Positions 61,075 to 64,000 of a stretch of 64,000 bases of DNA are shown one piece after another (position 1 is the stretch's first letter; every line of letters begins with the position of its first letter). The stretch lies in the NCBI GenBank assembly GCA_030427805.1, contig JAUICP010000001.1:682001-746000 (forward strand), written 5' to 3'. Made by a program: the position numbers and the translations under genes. This DNA is from Bdellovibrionia bacterium. Lineage in GTDB: Bacteria; Bdellovibrionota; Bdellovibrionia; Bdellovibrionales; JAGQZY01. The notes under the pieces are model-generated. The model made no database searches. It had not been told where the DNA came from and saw only the letters and a program-made list of their open reading frames with translations.

Positions 61075-62530
61075 ACTAGGTGATATCTATCAAACATGGC
61101 CCGTCCTTAGGCAACTAAAGAACAAGGGGCATGAAGTGCACTTTTTAGTCAGAGAAAAATTTAAGACTGCGGCTATTGGGTGTGATGCAATTGATAAGTT
61201 ACATGTGCTCGACAGTAAGCAAATGCTGAGTGGAGTGCTTCATACTGATTTTCGCGTCGGTGAGAGTCTCTTTATTCTCGATCAGCTTATTCGAGACATG
61301 AAAAAAGAAAATTATGACCACCTCATTAATCTCAGTTTTTCTCCCTTTTCCAGTTATCTTTCTTCGGAGATCATTCACCATACAAAAACCAGCGGGTATA
61401 CCTTATACGAGGATGAATTTCTTTGTATTCCGGATGACGCAAGTGCCTACTTTTTTGCCCAGGTAGGCCCTGGCAAACCCAATAGAATTCATGTGACTGA
61501 TCTTTTTGCAGAGGTTGCGGGCGTTGAGTTGAGTGATCAATCGTGGCTGACTGATTTCGAAAAGGACGAAAGTAAATCAAGGCCCAGAATTTGTATTCAC
61601 TTAGGGGCGAGTCAAAAAAAGAAGACCTTCTCTCCACGTCACATAGCCGAAGCTATTGTTAAATTGCGCGAAGAACGAGATTTCGAAGTTGTTTTGATTG
61701 GAAGTCCCCAAGAGGTAGGACTTGCAGAGCAGTTCAAAAATATTTTTGGAACTCAAGATCTCGATTGTTTAGTAGGGAAAACTCGTGTCCCCGACTTACT
61801 TGGCATTATTGGAAATAGTGATATCCTCCTTGGAGCCGATAGCGCTCCAATGCATATCGCGAGTCTTGTCGGTACGCCGGCGCTGAATTTAAGTTGCAAA
61901 GAGGTCTCATTTTACGAGACCGGGCCACGCTCCTGGGGGAGCCGAGTTCTGGTATTTGATCACCCCTTAGAAATCTCTAGTGATGAAATTCATTGTGAGT
62001 TGCGTTCCATGCTCGATGGGTCTGAGCCGATTTATTCTCCAGTTATAGTTGCTGGTGAAGGAAGAACTTTTGTTGAGGTCAATTCTGAGGAGTCAATTCC
62101 CTTTGAAGTTCAATTATTGGGAGCTCTCTACTTGAGCAAAGACTTTCCAAAGAACCTTAGTTCCGAAGATCAGATGGTTGTAGATCAAATGTATCAAGCT
62201 AATTTAGTCGCAATTCAAACTTTGCAAAAATTTGGCGATGAAAAAATAGATAGTCGTTCGAATCTGGTACTGAATCAAGTGGACCAGTTAATGAATCAAG
62301 TTGAGAGAAACTTTGTTCGCTGGGCTCCATTGGTTCGTTGGTATAACTGCGAAAAATTGCGAATTGGACCAATGGACTTAAATGAGCTCATTGTAGCGAA
62401 TTTGCGCGTCCACCAGTGTTTCCAAGATATCCTAAATTATTATCATTCTATATGTAATTCAATTTCTAAGGAGAGGGTTGAAAATGAAGACCGAAGTGAT
62501 TACAAAAAATCATATACAAAAGAAGTTTAA
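61046..62530 (+). CDS. GT9 glycosyltransferase (heptosyltransferase-like), 2
   Basis: 494 residues, GTG start. KILIVQLARLGDIYQTWPVLRQL at the N-terminus, ICIHLGASQKKKTFSPRHIAEAI and ILLGADSAPMHIASLVGTPALNL in the C-domain: the canonical GT9 signature. A helical tail of ~150 residues follows. Similar to GT9 gene 1. Confidence 0.87.
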   Translation: MKILIVQLARLGDIYQTWPVLRQLKNKGHEVHFLVREKFKTAAIGCDAIDKLHVLDSKQMLSGVLHTDFRVGESLFILDQLIRDMKKENYDHLINLSFSPFSSYLSSEIIHHTKTSGYTLYEDEFLCIPDDASAYFFAQVGPGKPNRIHVTDLFAEVAGVELSDQSWLTDFEKDESKSRPRICIHLGASQKKKTFSPRHIAEAIVKLREERDFEVVLIGSPQEVGLAEQFKNIFGTQDLDCLVGKTRVPDLLGIIGNSDILLGADSAPMHIASLVGTPALNLSCKEVSFYETGPRSWGSRVLVFDHPLEISSDEIHCELRSMLDGSEPIYSPVIVAGEGRTFVEVNSEESIPFEVQLLGALYLSKDFPKNLSSEDQMVVDQMYQANLVAIQTLQKFGDEKIDSRSNLVLNQVDQLMNQVERNFVRWAPLVRWYNCEKLRIGPMDLNELIVANLRVHQCFQDILNYYHSICNSISKERVENEDRSDYKKSYTKEV

Positions 62531-63128
62531 GACCTGTTCAACCTTCGGGGACCTAATTTCCTCACTCGAAGAGATTAAAGAGAAAGAAGGCAATGTCATT
62601 TGCGGGATGCGAATTAACGGTCAAGAAGTCAGTCTTGATGACGAGAAATCAATGGCTCTTTCTGGCGTTGATTTTATCGAAACCATCGAGCTTAAGTTTG
62701 AAAATTCTAGGGACCTGGTTTTCAATACTATGAACTCTCTAATTAGTTTTCTACAAGAGTTGAGAAAGCAGAGTAAGATCGTAGCTCTCTCCTTTAGAGA
62801 GGGGCATCACAAGGACGGTATTCAACAGTTTGCTCAATTTATAGACTCCTGTGAATGGGCTAATGACTCTCTGTTTGAGCTTCGGGCTGCCTTTCACAGT
62901 CAGGATATTAAGGTAAAGAGTGAAAGCCTCTGGATATCGACGAGCCAAACCTTCGCCGGGGTCCTAAAAGCCATGATTGGTACCTTTGAAGTCAGAGACT
63001 ATGTACTTCTTGCTGACCTCCTGGAATACGAGCTCACCGAAGTCATCGACTATTGGGTAGAGCTTTTGCAGGGTGAGTTTGATCATAATAAAAGAAAAGG
63101 ATTGATTTCAGATTCAAGCCTTGGTTGA
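62484..63128 (+). CDS. Unknown protein in the GT9 operon
   Basis: 214 residues from the ATG at 62484 with AGGAGAGG upstream; overlaps the previous gene by 47 bases. N-terminal ~75 residues look like a small beta-alpha domain (GNVICGMRINGQEVSLDD and FIETIELKFE); the rest is helical (DLVFNTMNSLISFLQEL, FEVRDYVLLADLLEYELTEV). No family recognised. Confidence 0.6.
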   Translation: MKTEVITKNHIQKKFKTCSTFGDLISSLEEIKEKEGNVICGMRINGQEVSLDDEKSMALSGVDFIETIELKFENSRDLVFNTMNSLISFLQELRKQSKIVALSFREGHHKDGIQQFAQFIDSCEWANDSLFELRAAFHSQDIKVKSESLWISTSQTFAGVLKAMIGTFEVRDYVLLADLLEYELTEVIDYWVELLQGEFDHNKRKGLISDSSLG

Positions 63129-63138
63129 TTCTATATAG

Positions 63139-64000
63139 ATGGATATAGAGTCTCGGACCGATCAATTCGAAAATTCGAAAGTATTGTGGGTGAGCCCGAC
63201 GGAGCTCACCTCACACTTATTCGACCACATGCAGTCGAGTGGGTTTTCTGTTATTCATCACAAAAGTTTTTCTCAGCTCCAGGGTGAGTTGAAAAGTGGT
63301 ACTTTTTCACTCCTTTTTCTAGATTGGAATCTCGGTGCGGATGTTATCGGTGAGGTTCTTAATTTTGTGAAGCAGGCATCTGTATCTGTGGGGGTGATCT
63401 TACTCATCGAAAAACTCGATCCGGAACAGTTACAACGGTTTGTGAATAATTACGCCCCATTTGATATAATCATCAAGCCCATTGATAAAGACCATCTGCT
63501 AAATGCTTCCAACAAGGCTTATCGTCGATATCTTGCAAATGAAAATCGCAAGTCTCTGATCCTCAAGTTTAGAGAGCAAAATGACAAACTCGAAGAATTA
63601 ACATTTGGCCTAGAGCAAATAGTTCACGAAAGAACACTCAATGAGGAGAAGTCCAAGAAACAAGCCGAAGAGAAATTGAATCACGTCAGAAGTTTGGTGA
63701 GATTTATTAAAGAGCTCGCTTTTACCAATACGGTGGACGATTGGATTTTGTTGTTTAGAAAGAGCTTGAAGTCCTTTTCCTCCATTCGGCAGCCCATATT
63801 GTGCTACGCTACGCCCGATCGAAAGATGAACGTTGTCTATATGCAAAAGCAACAGGTGGTTGAGCGGCAGACAGAAGAGTTAATTAGACAGCGTTCTCGA
63901 ATTATTACTGACTCCGAAGAAGACCGCCACTTTCTAGCAAATTTTTTCGGTCGACCTTTTGGGAAGATTATTTCGATCCCCATTTTTTTATCAAATATTT
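63139..64000 (+). CDS. Receiver-like/coiled-coil/GAF-like sensor protein, cut by window edge
   Basis: Open from ATG 63139 to the window end (287 residues visible). Residues ~14-130 fold like a receiver domain with the phospho-acceptor position Asp62 (LLFLDWN) and Lys113 in IIIKPID, but the acidic pair is replaced by Ser-Pro. Then a coiled coil (~140-190) and a GAF-like start. The C-terminal part (possibly a kinase) is outside. It starts 10 bases after the previous gene. Confidence 0.7.
   Translation, partial: MDIESRTDQFENSKVLWVSPTELTSHLFDHMQSSGFSVIHHKSFSQLQGELKSGTFSLLFLDWNLGADVIGEVLNFVKQASVSVGVILLIEKLDPEQLQRFVNNYAPFDIIIKPIDKDHLLNASNKAYRRYLANENRKSLILKFREQNDKLEELTFGLEQIVHERTLNEEKSKKQAEEKLNHVRSLVRFIKELAFTNTVDDWILLFRKSLKSFSSIRQPILCYATPDRKMNVVYMQKQQVVERQTEELIRQRSRIITDSEEDRHFLANFFGRPFGKIISIPIFLSNI

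Noticed and set aside
1-64000. tRNA/rRNA genes and insertion sequences
   Set aside because: No clover-leaf with conserved T-arm, no rRNA signature, no transposase or flanking inverted repeats were seen by eye; tRNAscan would settle the first point.

Overview
The window looks like chromosome from a Bdellovibrionota-type bacterium (Bdellovibrio/Bacteriovorax relatives). Reasons seen in the sequence: moderate GC, two lipoproteins with the unusual Phe-Gln-Asn-Cys lipobox typical of that group, several short flagellins, many secreted hydrolases, and a Gram-negative envelope set (PilT, secretin, P- and L-ring flagellar proteins, ADP-heptose enzyme). Assignment below phylum is an inference. I saw no tRNA, rRNA, CRISPR array, insertion sequence or phage gene.

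Layout. 1-26.5 kb is mostly housekeeping and envelope: an agmatinase-type ureohydrolase, a K+ channel, recX-alaS, two tandem paralogous lipoproteins, pilT, pgpA, cinA-type amidase-recA, a secreted S9 peptidase, an outer-membrane barrel, a PAP2 phosphatase divergent from a GT39 glycosyltransferase, deoC with two aldehyde-dehydrogenase ORFs, a LapG-type protease, an orphan CpaF ATPase plus secretin, aspartokinase and a lytic transglycosylase. 26.9-37.1 kb is a flagellar locus on the + strand: flgF-flgG-flgA-flgH-flgI, then flgJ-flgM-flgN-flgK-flgL, then csrA and fliW. 37.2-49.2 kb holds a family of small secreted proteins, a secreted papain-like protease, a membrane Ser/Thr kinase, prmA-rsmE, an RDD-like protein, heptose-1-phosphate adenylyltransferase and envelope proteins. 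49.5-57.6 kb is a second flagellar locus: a PilZ protein, three flagellin genes, flaG, fliD, fliS and a FliT-like gene. 57.7-64 kb is an operon-like run of a TPR protein, a Maf-N-like protein, two GT9 glycosyltransferases, a 57-residue protein, an unknown protein and the start of a sensor-like protein cut by the window edge.

How it fits together. Two good sigma-54 promoters (GG-N10-GC) lie before flgF and before the TPR/GT9 run, and a good sigma-28-type promoter lies before the first flagellin. The main finding is RNA-level: GGA motifs sit in hairpin loops again and again in the flagellar leaders. There are four between flgI and flgJ, and others at the starts of flgF, flgM, flgK, csrA, fliW and the third flagellin gene. 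Since csrA and its antagonist fliW are in the same locus, I infer a CsrA/FliW post-transcriptional circuit acting on rod/ring, hook-junction and filament genes. Other points of interest are a possible three-way-junction leader before flgM, FlgJ fused to a degenerate M23-like domain, a two-gene version of the ALDH16 architecture, and a candidate flagellin glycosylation operon with a stand-alone Maf-like domain.
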